DNA of 64,000 nt, taken from Mucilaginibacter celer (GTDB lineage Bacteria; Bacteroidota; Bacteroidia; Sphingobacteriales; Sphingobacteriaceae). The stretch lies in assembly GCF_003576455.2 (NCBI RefSeq), contig NZ_CP032869.1:6944001-7008000 (forward strand), in the 5' to 3' direction. Positions within the stretch are counted from its first letter, which is position 1. Every line of letters starts with the position of its first letter. Made by a program: the position numbers and the translations under genes. Positions 46,901-54,378 of the stretch are shown here, piece by piece. Under the pieces are notes generated by a model, which ran no database searches, was not told where the DNA came from, and worked only from the letters and a program-made list of their open reading frames with translations.

Positions 46901-46962
46901 GCAAATCTGATGTTGCTAACCTTGATCAAGTTAATAAAAACCGGCTTCAGATTTGCCACAAA
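46901..46962. promoter_or_regulatory. Divergent operator region with shared 18-bp site (copy 2) and an inverted half copy
   Basis: CTTCAGATTTGCCACAAA at 46945-46962 is identical to the site before the barrel gene and ends 39 bp before the VIT ATG, again followed by an AGGTAT promoter-like box. The inverted partial copy GCAAATCTGA (46901-46910) faces the response regulator gene. Between them is the palindrome CTTGATCAAG (46921-46930). The layout suggests autoregulation plus control of the divergent operon. Confidence 0.7.
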
Positions 46963-47001
46963 ATTATTAGGTATTTTTAAAATGCCAATTTATAAAGCAA
47001 G

Positions 47002-47484
47002 ATGACAAAACGCGACCGTTCCTTCGTCATTCAGAAAGTCCAGCCAGGGTTACTTGGCCTCATGGATGGTTCCGTTTCTACACTTGCCCCGATCTTTGCG
47101 GCTGCCGGCCTGACCGGCCAGCCAATTAAAGCATTTTACGTGGGACTTGCAGCCTCGCTGGGGGCTGGAATCAGCATGGGGCTTGCAGAAGCATTGTCAG
47201 ATGACGGAAAAGTCACAGGCAGGGGAAGCCCTGTACTCAGGGGCAGCATAACTGCTGTTGCGACGGCGATAGGCGGCATGCTCCATACCCTGCCGTTCTT
47301 ACTCGGGGACATTCAACAGGCCTTGCATCTCGCTTACATCGTGGTGGTTACTGAGCTCCTGCTGATCGCCTTCATACGGTACCGGTATATGAGAACGCCA
47401 TTGCTGTCCACGATCCTCCAGGTAGTAGTAGGGGGAGGGATCGTTTTCGTTCTGGGCATATTCCTTGGTAAAGCAGGGGCATAG
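47002..47484 (+). CDS. VIT-family membrane protein (iron/manganese transporter-like), short form
   Basis: 160 residues with about five hydrophobic segments. The start FVIQKVQPGLLGLMDGSVSTLAPIFAAAGLTG and the SLGAGISMGLAEALSDDG stretch carry the Asp and Glu expected in the CCC1/VIT1 family and the membrane part of MbfA-type proteins, but the cytoplasmic metal-binding helical loop of full VIT1 proteins is absent. It should move Fe2+ or Mn2+ out of the cytoplasm. It is the first gene of an operon with a cytochrome b-like gene (12 bp) under the shared operator. Confidence 0.8.
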   Translation: MTKRDRSFVIQKVQPGLLGLMDGSVSTLAPIFAAAGLTGQPIKAFYVGLAASLGAGISMGLAEALSDDGKVTGRGSPVLRGSITAVATAIGGMLHTLPFLLGDIQQALHLAYIVVVTELLLIAFIRYRYMRTPLLSTILQVVVGGGIVFVLGIFLGKAGA

Positions 47485-47496
47485 AAAAAAAAACAT

Positions 47497-48174
47497 ATGA
47501 GAACTATTAAAACCAAAACAACCGGACCAACAAATATGAAACCCGTAAAAAAGTATCCGGCCTCATTGCGTTTTTGGCATTGGACAAACACAATTGTGAT
47601 CAGCGGGTCATTGATAACCGTTCTGATCAATTCGACTGTTACCGATGAACAGCCGATCAGTGCGCTTGTACAAACCGAGCTTCAAAAATCCGGCGTAACC
47701 ATTACGGGCCAACAGGCAAACTCAGTTGCCCACGGGATCAGCGATGATGTTTGGAACATACATGTTTATTTTGGTTATACATTGGCTCTGCTGCTGCTGT
47801 TTCGGATAGGGATGGAGTTTTTCCAGCGTGCCGATCAAAAGTTTATTTTTAAATTGAGTAACGCTTATCGTCAATTCAAGTTGACCGGTAAGAAACAGAA
47901 GCATGCTAAGCACACTTTTATTGTAAAAGCTATTTATGCTTCGCTCTACGGATTACTCACTATAATGGTAATTAGCGGATTATTCCTGGCCTTTGAAGAT
48001 CTTCTCGCGCCATTCAAAGCGATCAGGCATAGTGTAAAAGAGGTGCACGGCTTTTGTATGTATTTGGTACTCGCTTTCATCATCGTTCATATCACCGGTG
48101 TTTTTTTAGCAGAAAGGTCAACAGACAAAGGCATAATTTCTGATATGATCAGTGGTGGCGAAGATCGGGCTTGA
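47497..48174 (+). CDS. Cytochrome b/b6-domain membrane protein (b561-like)
   Basis: 225 residues from ATG 47497; ATG 47536 (KPVKKYPASLRFWHW) is an equally likely start. Four membrane segments carry His residues suited to two b-haems: RFWHWTN in helix 1, WNIHVYFGY in helix 2, and KEVHGFCMYLVLAFIIVHITG in helix 4. The pattern fits the Ni/Fe-hydrogenase-type cytochrome b561 family, which passes electrons between quinol and periplasmic partners. It lies between two VIT-family genes; a link of electron transfer to metal handling is inference. Confidence 0.85.
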   Translation: MRTIKTKTTGPTNMKPVKKYPASLRFWHWTNTIVISGSLITVLINSTVTDEQPISALVQTELQKSGVTITGQQANSVAHGISDDVWNIHVYFGYTLALLLLFRIGMEFFQRADQKFIFKLSNAYRQFKLTGKKQKHAKHTFIVKAIYASLYGLLTIMVISGLFLAFEDLLAPFKAIRHSVKEVHGFCMYLVLAFIIVHITGVFLAERSTDKGIISDMISGGEDRA

Positions 48175-48864
48175 TCATTTACCGGTAATGAGTTTGGCCA
48201 TCAGAAAAGCCGCCCCGGCAGCGAGGGTTCCGATGACTACTACCTTAAAAGCCCCGCTTAATGGCGGTTGTCCGGTCATTTTACTTTTAAAATACCCAAA
48301 AACGAAAAGACAGATCAAGGTTAACCCGCACGAGTAGTATAACGCCTGCTGAGCCTGTTCGATAAAGATATAAGGCGATAATGGAATAACACCGCCGATA
48401 ATATACGATATCCCGATCGTGATCGCACTTTTCGTAGCCCGGTTGGCATCGGGTTCTTCCAGCCCCAATTCATATCGCATCATAAAGTCAACCCATTGTT
48501 TTTTGTCTTTAGCCAGTTCATCAGCAATTTGCTGCTGTAAGGCTTCTGAAAGACCAAATGCGGCGAAGACTTCCTTTACCTCCGCTTTTTCCTGTTCGGG
48601 AAGCAGCTCCACTTCTTCAAATTCCCGCTTAAGTTCAGACCGGTAGTGGTCAGCTTCTGTTTTGCCGGCGAGATACCCCCCGAGCCCCATGGCGATAGAC
48701 CCTGCAACGATCTCTGCAATGCCCGCGGTAACCACAAGTGCCGATGAACTGATTGCTCCGCTCAATCCGGCAGCGAGTGCAAATGGTACGGTCAAACCAT
48801 CAGACATACCGATAACGATATCTCTGATGGTCTCCGAACTGGTGACATGTTGCTCTTTATGCAT
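48175..48864 (-). CDS. VIT1/CCC1-family iron/manganese transporter
   Basis: 229 residues. The start SETIRDIVIGMSDGLTVPFALAAGLSG and AGIAEIVAGSIAMGLGGYLAGKTEADHY are the family signature, with the transport Asp and Glu in helices 1 and 2. A cytoplasmic acidic loop (about 75-130, EFEEVELLPEQEKAEVKEVF) is the metal-binding domain absent from the shorter plus-strand paralogue. Three more helices follow. It exports Fe2+ or Mn2+ from the cytoplasm, protecting against metal excess. It is convergent with the cytochrome b gene, sharing its stop region with no gap. Confidence 0.92.
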   Translation of the reverse strand: MHKEQHVTSSETIRDIVIGMSDGLTVPFALAAGLSGAISSSALVVTAGIAEIVAGSIAMGLGGYLAGKTEADHYRSELKREFEEVELLPEQEKAEVKEVFAAFGLSEALQQQIADELAKDKKQWVDFMMRYELGLEEPDANRATKSAITIGISYIIGGVIPLSPYIFIEQAQQALYYSCGLTLICLFVFGYFKSKMTGQPPLSGAFKVVVIGTLAAGAAFLMAKLITGK

Positions 48865-48885
48865 ATAATTCCGATAACTAATTTA

Positions 48886-50109
48886 CTATTTGAATTTCAT
48901 TGCCAGTGTTATAATGTTTGAGTTTAACCCGGTTGACCGCATGTAGTGACCGTATCGTAACTCAAGTGTATTTAAGTGCTGCCAGCCGAATACGCCTTTA
49001 GGAGGAGCGAGCCGGAGGTTTGCCCCAATAAAATTACTGTGCAGTGTTGAAAGGTCATAATCACTGGTATAATAATTATCTGCGGGATTATGCTGGCCAT
49101 AAGGAGCAAAGTAACGGGTGCCGGTTTGATTGTTATACCTGTAAAAAGGGCTTACCGATACGAATGCGGTCAGCTTTACGGGCACTTCAATCTCTGCCGT
49201 ATGCGCCCTGATACCCCAATTATCCAGGTAGTAACGGTAAAAGGTGCGGATAATAAAATGGTCACCGGGGAAATAATTGAAGCGGACGGCTACCGGTAAT
49301 TTGTAACGGTCGCCTGGTAAGTTCTCAACGCGTTCAGAGCCGTCTGTAAAGTAATCGCGTTGATATTTAGTAGCCAGCAAACCATGTTGCCAGGAAGGTT
49401 CGACGATAAACAATGCCTGTAACTTTGTGTCGATGACCTGCGAAATAGAAAATGAGGTGCTGTACGAGTTCCGCGGCTTATGATCGACCGGGCTATGGTC
49501 TTCCCGGTCAGAGCCGGAGCCATACCCCGGTGGCCGAAGTTCAACTGGTAAGATCACTTTCCATTTATCCAGAAATACCTGGGCCTTAAAATCAAACTGG
49601 GTATTTTTGTTTTTGGAAACACGGGTAAGGTTAACACCGCCACCTACGGACTGGTAGTCGAACTCATGGGAATACGACCCCGTGATCCCAAAGGCATTGC
49701 CCGTTTTTTCGTTGGATACCGTCCAGTTCAGTGAAGGGTAGATCCGGTTATCAGACATCGAAGCGGAAGATATGGTATTGGGATCGATCTTATCCGAAGA
49801 TGCTGAAGTGTAATGGTCGATACCGAGCTCAAAAAGGAAGGTATGTTTCTTTCCGCTTGCGCTGTATTTCGATAACTGAAGGTCGAAAGTGTTGGCAAAG
49901 TCTGTCAGCTTTTCGGTCCCAATGCCCCCGGTGACCGCCGAATTATTACCGTCCTGGTGGTAATAGGCAGACACGAAATTTATTTCATCGATCTTCAACC
50001 GGCGCGATTCATAGTTCGAGGTGTCTTTAACGACTGTTTTTCCAATTTGCGCGTGCGATGACAGGATCCCGAGGTATAAGGCTAAAACGCCAAGATATAT
50101 TTTTCTCAT
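48886..50109 (-). CDS. DUF3570 outer-membrane protein
   Basis: 407 residues. A signal peptide (IYLGVLALYLGILSSHAQ) leads into a beta-barrel-like protein with many amphipathic strands (RLKIDEINFVSAYYHQDGNNSAVTGGIGTEKLTD..., PSLNWTVSNEKTGNAFGITGSYSHEFDYQS), ending LNSNIITLAMKFK. The N-terminal segment with the QDGNNSAVTGG loop is typical of DUF3570. In known gene sets DUF3570 goes with DUF4266, ApbE and thioredoxin, as here, and this set is associated with extracytoplasmic flavinylation. Role unknown; it may be the surface component. Confidence 0.88.
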   Translation of the reverse strand: MRKIYLGVLALYLGILSSHAQIGKTVVKDTSNYESRRLKIDEINFVSAYYHQDGNNSAVTGGIGTEKLTDFANTFDLQLSKYSASGKKHTFLFELGIDHYTSASSDKIDPNTISSASMSDNRIYPSLNWTVSNEKTGNAFGITGSYSHEFDYQSVGGGVNLTRVSKNKNTQFDFKAQVFLDKWKVILPVELRPPGYGSGSDREDHSPVDHKPRNSYSTSFSISQVIDTKLQALFIVEPSWQHGLLATKYQRDYFTDGSERVENLPGDRYKLPVAVRFNYFPGDHFIIRTFYRYYLDNWGIRAHTAEIEVPVKLTAFVSVSPFYRYNNQTGTRYFAPYGQHNPADNYYTSDYDLSTLHSNFIGANLRLAPPKGVFGWQHLNTLELRYGHYMRSTGLNSNIITLAMKFK

Positions 50110-50126
50110 TTATGACCTTTTAAATA

Positions 50127-50354
50127 TCAGTTACACCCGCAGCCACCACCGCTTTTACCGCCATTGGCACCAGAACCGCCTTCGCGGTACAACTGGAAGC
50201 TCTGTTCGAATTTTTGGGCTTTTCTTGCCGAAAGTTCCATTTCCGAATCGTTGAGCTTGTTTTTTTGGTAGGCCTTAACCGTTTGGCAGGAACTGAATGC
50301 TGTGCCAGTCAAGAGGCTGCATAATAGCCATGTAAACCGGGCTCTCTTTTTCAT
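50127..50354 (-). CDS. DUF4266 small lipoprotein with Gly/Cys-rich tail
   Basis: 75 residues. The lipobox FSSC (Cys near 23) follows a short signal peptide. The middle (DSEMELSARKAQKFEQSFQLYREG) is a helix, and the C-terminus is SGANGGKSGGGCGCN. This short repeat-like tail with two Cys separated by Gly is a plausible metal or cofactor site. It lies 17 bp upstream of the DUF3570 gene and 6 bp after the ApbE gene, so it is co-transcribed. Confidence 0.85.
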   Translation of the reverse strand: MKKRARFTWLLCSLLTGTAFSSCQTVKAYQKNKLNDSEMELSARKAQKFEQSFQLYREGGSGANGGKSGGGCGCN

Positions 50355-50360
50355 GTGTTA

Positions 50361-51314
50361 CTATTTGATATGGATGTTTTTTGAAGTATAAAGCCTGTTG
50401 TCGTCATCTATAATCACGCAGGCTACCTGTTGCATCTGGTTGATCATGTCCAGGCCTACCCGGACGCCCATCACGGTCACCGGCGTAGCCATGGCATCCG
50501 CAAATTCCGCATTCGGGCAAATTACGCTTACGCTTTTGATGCCTGATACGGGCAGCCCGGTTTTCGGGTCGATGGTGTGCGAGTATCTCTTACCATTTAT
50601 AATGGCGTATTTTTCATAATTCCCGGATGTAGCGATTGCCATGTCGCTGATGTTAAGCGTTGAAAATGGGCTAAGCCGCTTGTCAGGGTCAGCGATAGCA
50701 ATGGTCCAGGGTTTGCCGTTAGGCTGCTGCCCCCACGTAATGAGGTCCCCCGCCGCGTTCACAATGCCGCTTTTAACCCCATGCTGTTGCAAGATGAGTT
50801 TGGCCCTGTCGGCGGCGTAACCTTTGCCTATCCCGCCAAAGCCAATCCTCATACCCTGCCTTCTCAGAAATACGGTACCATCCTGAGGATCGAGGATCAC
50901 ATTCTTGTAGTTAATGAGATCAACAGATCGAAGTGCTTTTTCTTTGCTGGGTAACACTTTCATGTTCACATCAAAATTCCAGAGGCTTTTATCAATTGAA
51001 CCATAAGTTATGTCAAAAGCCCCCTGGGTAAGCGCCGATATTTTAAGTGACCGTTCGATCAGCAGGTAAACTTCCCGGTCTACTTTTACAGGTTTAATGC
51101 CAGCCTGTTCATTGATCAGGGAGGTTTGGCTGTCATCGCTAAAGGTAGTCAGCAGTTTCTCGATCCTGCCGATCTCCCCGATAGCCAGGTCGATGCGGCT
51201 ATCGGCCCATGCTGCATTATCGCTGACAACACTGATCTCGAAACGGTTTCCCATTAATTTCAGTACCCGCCTGTGCACACTTAGCGCCCCGCTTACATGC
51301 TCAGTTTCCTGCAT
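50361..51314 (-). CDS. FAD:protein FMN transferase (ApbE-like)
   Basis: About 317 residues from ATG 51314, which overlaps the thioredoxin stop by 14 bp; an ATG at 51371 would overlap it by 71 bp and is less likely. ApbE motifs: MGNRFEISVV at the start, GFGGIGKGYAADRAK (flavin-binding), GIVNAAGDLITWG, YSHTIDPKTGLPVSG with the metal/catalytic residues and ADAMATPVTVMG. It attaches FMN to Ser/Thr of extracytoplasmic proteins. No signal peptide is visible with this start, unlike usual exported ApbE, which is worth checking. No obvious FMN-acceptor protein lies in the window. Confidence 0.92.
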   Translation of the reverse strand: MQETEHVSGALSVHRRVLKLMGNRFEISVVSDNAAWADSRIDLAIGEIGRIEKLLTTFSDDSQTSLINEQAGIKPVKVDREVYLLIERSLKISALTQGAFDITYGSIDKSLWNFDVNMKVLPSKEKALRSVDLINYKNVILDPQDGTVFLRRQGMRIGFGGIGKGYAADRAKLILQQHGVKSGIVNAAGDLITWGQQPNGKPWTIAIADPDKRLSPFSTLNISDMAIATSGNYEKYAIINGKRYSHTIDPKTGLPVSGIKSVSVICPNAEFADAMATPVTVMGVRVGLDMINQMQQVACVIIDDDNRLYTSKNIHIK

Positions 51315-51738
51315 GAACGAAAGGTTTGATCTGATCGATGAACTGGTCGGTTGATTCGTTGGGGTAGCCATCCCAATTCTTTAACACTTTTCCATTTTCA
51401 TCGACAAGCAGCGTAAACGGAAATTTGCCATCAGGATTATATCTTTCAGCAAGCGCCTCATTGAGTTTGACCTGCTCTTTACTGAGCTGGTTTTTCTTCT
51501 GCCGTGGAAAATCGGCGCGGACCAATACTAAGTGATCTGATGCGAAGGCATCAAATTGATCTGTTTCGAGTATTTCCTTTCGCAGCCTGATACACGGCCC
51601 GCACCAATCAGATCCGGAAAAATTAATTACGATAAGTTTATGGGTGGCCGCCGCCTCCGTTTTTGCTTTATCAAAATCTCCAAGCCAGGTGACAGGATTG
51701 GCCAGAGCATAGAAAAATATCAATGTTAATAGCTTCAT
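51301..51738 (-). CDS. Secreted thioredoxin-family protein
   Basis: 145 residues. A short signal peptide (KLLTLIFFYALANPVTW) is followed by a thioredoxin-like domain with active site FSGSDWCGPCIRLRKEIL, the cis-Pro region (GKFPFTLLVDENGKVL) and a C-terminal helix. It probably keeps disulfides reduced in the periplasm, perhaps for the Cys-rich DUF4266 partner. First gene of the thioredoxin-ApbE-DUF4266-DUF3570 operon. Confidence 0.92.
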   Translation of the reverse strand: MKLLTLIFFYALANPVTWLGDFDKAKTEAAATHKLIVINFSGSDWCGPCIRLRKEILETDQFDAFASDHLVLVRADFPRQKKNQLSKEQVKLNEALAERYNPDGKFPFTLLVDENGKVLKNWDGYPNESTDQFIDQIKPFVHAGN

Positions 51739-52134
51739 ATTTTTATTTTTTATAAAACAGCTTAAAAGGTAAGCGGTTAACGCGAATTGATACTGTAATT
51801 AGCAGGTGGGTTGGTAGAACTCCAGTGTCATTAAATCGGAGTCGTTGTTATTTTAATAAAACCATTTGCTGTTGCCCTGGTTAACCGACTAATCAAAAGC
51901 AATTATAGGTCAACATTCTGTAGTTGAAATGAAATTGAAGCCATTCAACGGAATTTAACAATATTTCGATGATTGATAATCAATTGATTTAATTAACAAT
52001 TTTTCACCTTTAGCAAACGGATGGAGCGTTGTTTATTTTCTTTTGAGGTGTTTTCACACTTCAAATTTGCTTCAAATTTTGGTTTTAATTTAGTAGGTTA
52101 AATGGTCTGATTCGAAGGAGCAAAAACAAAAAAG
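51739..52134. other. Divergent intergenic region
   Basis: A 396-bp AT-rich gap between the divergent thioredoxin operon and the winged-helix gene. Promoters for both must be here, but no strong repeat or consensus was identified. Confidence 0.4.
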
Positions 52135-52407
52135 ATGAGTAATCAAAAACAATTTAGGGCCTCTAAATCACGCATCACCAAACAACAGGAAGAATACAAC
52201 CTGCTTACCAACCACATACTTGAATATATAAACAGTATTGATGAAGATAAGGATGCCGAAACGCTTTGGCTTGGCTTCAGGGAAAAAGGCAATAAGATGA
52301 GTAATACCACATTTAACAATAGGCTTAAAAAACTTGTAGATACGGGGTTAATCGAAAAAACATCTATCAGGTACAACAAAAATTTTTATCGCGCTTTAAA
52401 AAAATAA
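52135..52407 (+). CDS. Small winged-helix DNA-binding protein (Fur-like N-terminal fold)
   Basis: 90 residues: basic N-terminus, then helices KQQEEYNLLTNHILEYIN and MSNTTFNNRLKKLVDTGLIEKT with a wing. The order matches the DNA-binding half of Fur/Zur-like repressors (S-x-x-T-x-x-x-R-L-x-x-L-x-x-x-G-L-I), but the metal-binding dimerisation half is missing. It is probably a short regulator for the divergent flavinylation operon, which is inference from position. A terminator follows. Confidence 0.6.
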   Translation: MSNQKQFRASKSRITKQQEEYNLLTNHILEYINSIDEDKDAETLWLGFREKGNKMSNTTFNNRLKKLVDTGLIEKTSIRYNKNFYRALKK

Positions 52408-52484
52408 TTATTTATCGCCTTCTGGGGGCGGCTTTGTAAAAGTTGCTAAAGGTGAAGATGACGATTAATGAAATTTATATGAGT

Positions 52485-52510
52485 AAGTACCACGCTTGAT
52501 CGTGGCACTT
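52485..52510 (+). terminator. Terminator of the winged-helix gene
   Basis: A 10-bp stem with one mismatch, AAGTACCACG (52485-52494) and CGTGGCACTT (52501-52510), loop CTTGAT, then TTA-rich sequence. Confidence 0.65.
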
Positions 52511-52530
52511 ATTTATAGGCTATGAACTGC

Positions 52531-53090
52531 TTACTTATTCGAAAGTTTAATTCTAATCCCAGCATTTATAACTCCACCATCCTATGGGGCATAAATGTCT
52601 TTGAAAACCGGGCTCGTGATGCTTCCGGTATAAATACTCCCCCATTTGGTATGACGCTGATCGGTCAGGTTTTCCGCATTAATAAATATGTCGAGATGTT
52701 TCCACATTTTTTGCACCAATCAACCAAAGGTTGCATATCCTTTTCCCCTTGTGCCATCGCTTAACAATTGAGGCCGGGTATAAAAACTCTCGGCACCAAA
52801 ACGGAAACTGCCTTCGATCTCATAGGTGGCACCAAAGCTAAATTGATTTTTTAGGTGTTAATGGCTGCGTACCGATTTGGCCATTAAAGTGCTCTTTGGT
52901 ATCCGTGTAAGTGTAACCCAGGTAAAAAACGAGTTCATCCATCACCAGTTAGATATTAGTTTCAGCGCCCAGAGAAAGCAAATGGCCTGGCGTGTCAACA
53001 AATGTATTGTTTTGCAGGATGAGTGGATGGTCAACCCGAGTAGAAAAGAACAACTGGTTAATATTAATTCTAACAATGGGATTGTACTAC
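52531..53090 (-). pseudogene. Decayed TonB-dependent receptor, C-terminal barrel fragment
   Basis: Translated on the minus strand in successive frames it gives barrel pieces: NQLFFSTRVDHPLILQNNTF, LLSLGAETNI then a stop then LVMDELVFYLGYTYTDTKE, FGATYEIEGSFRFGAESFY, INAENLTDQRHTKWGSI and DGGVINAGIRIKL before the stop at 52531. At least one internal stop and several frameshifts break it, and the N-terminal plug is missing. The pattern is that of iron or siderophore TonB receptors. The plus-strand frames over it (52522-52764 and 52877-53248) are shadows. It is a dead remnant. Confidence 0.8.
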
Positions 53091-53336
53091 TGGCTATCGT
53101 CGCCTTTATTGCAGTTGCTTTATTGATCAGGCACGAAAAAACGACGATTCAACCCGTTGTAAAACTGGAACTTTTCAAACATCTTAGTTTTTCTACAGGC
53201 ATGGATACCTCATTTTTATTTGGCATAGGCCTTTATGGTTCTGTATAGTGAGAAATTAGCGGCACAAGTCGTTTCGATATAAGGACAAATGTCAAAATAT
53301 CAATCTTAGAACTCAAATAATCCCTAATTTTACGGT

Positions 53337-54022
53337 ATGGGTATATCTGAATTTCTACCTGATACAAACAGGCAAAAGCATATTGCCTTCTATTGGGTGC
53401 TTCAGACAGAAGCAGCGGTAGACCCGTCCGGCATGCGGATCTATGCCGATGGATGCTCTGATATCATTTGCAATGCAGGCGACACCATCGCTTATTTTTA
53501 CCCACTGGAAGGAACGCATCAGGCCATCCCTTTATATCCCGGACAGCTATACTGGGCGGGACAATGACCGCTTACGGCGTGCTCAAAAGCAAACCTGGTT
53601 GTACGCTGACCGGCATCCGCTTCTGGCCGGGCGGTTTTTATGCCCTGTTCTCACAAACGATGGAAACAGCGGTTGATTCGACTATTGAATTTCCAGACGA
53701 AGATTTACGCACACTGATGCGGCAAACCGAAAACATGGACAACAGGCTGAACCAATGGTTTACAGACCGCTCAACTGACGCGGTGGTGCAGGTTGCCGGT
53801 AAATATGATTTTATCTATCTCCGGAAACGGATGTACGAATCCGGAGGGCAGGTAACCGTTGAAGAACTGGCAGATGAAATGTGTGTCAGTAACCGAACGC
53901 TCGAACGTATTTTCAAAAAGAACGTAGGTATCCCACCCAAGGATTTCCTGCGGATCGTCAGTTTCCAGGAAGTGCTCGGTGCTATCGATAATCCCGGGGT
54001 GATCACCAACCTGAGGCGATGA
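53337..54022 (+). pseudogene. AraC-family regulator broken by frameshift and truncated
   Basis: One regulator split between two frames. Frame one (53337 to about 53560) holds the N-terminal sensor part: FLPDTNRQKHIAFYWVLQTE and RIYADGCSDIICNAGD. Near 53554-53562 (the GGGCGGG run) a single missing base moves reading to another frame, continuing TMTAYGVLKSKPGCTLTGIRFWPGG to the stop at 54022. The first HTH is intact (VTVEELADEMCVSNRTLERIFKKNVGIPP), but the second HTH is lost: it ends QEVLGAIDNPGVITNLRR. Two separate lesions mean it is very likely inactive, or the run is a sequencing error. Confidence 0.75.
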
Positions 54023-54063
54023 AGAATAAAGCTATGGTGACTTCAGGGGACCCTCATTTAGTC

Positions 54064-54123
54064 GAGAAAATGGTTCGATTTTCTCCAAGTGAAGTAAATG
54101 CCATCAAAAATTGATGGCATTTT
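54064..54123 (+). terminator. Two adjacent stem-loops, the second a terminator
   Basis: GAGAAAAT-GGTTCG-ATTTTCTC (54064-54085) and ATGCCATCA-AAAAT-TGATGGCAT (54098-54120) followed by a T-run. They lie just after the broken AraC gene. Confidence 0.75.
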
Positions 54124-54188
54124 TTATGATTTAAATTTTCTTACAACAATGCAGAACAGAACATTTGTAAAAAATCATAAAACAGTTG

Positions 54189-54347
54189 ATGGAACTGAAG
54201 TCTCAAACAGCTGAGTGTATGGGATGTGATGCCCGCTTTTATCAAACCCTGTCCGGGAAAAAGTACAAAAAGGGGGGAGGGGATTCCTACATTAAACGGC
54301 ATAAGGGACGTGGCATGATATTATATAGAAAATGTCTGAACCTGTGA
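54189..54347 (+). CDS. Possible 52-residue CxxC protein
   Basis: A 53-codon ATG frame: MELKSQTAECMGCDARFYQT, then a basic Lys/Gly-rich part and C-terminal RKCLNL. The CxxC pair and basic character could suit a small zinc or nucleic-acid-binding protein. Nothing else supports it; it lies 31 bp before the PqiA-like gene on the same strand. Confidence 0.3.
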   Translation: MELKSQTAECMGCDARFYQTLSGKKYKKGGGDSYIKRHKGRGMILYRKCLNL

Positions 54348-54378
54348 TGAGCAAACCATTTTTACCATTTAATGTATC

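Noticed and set aside
52877..53248. Plus-strand 123-codon frame with a hydrophobic segment
   Set aside because: The opposite strand encodes TonB-receptor barrel pieces over much of this stretch, so the plus frame is probably a shadow.
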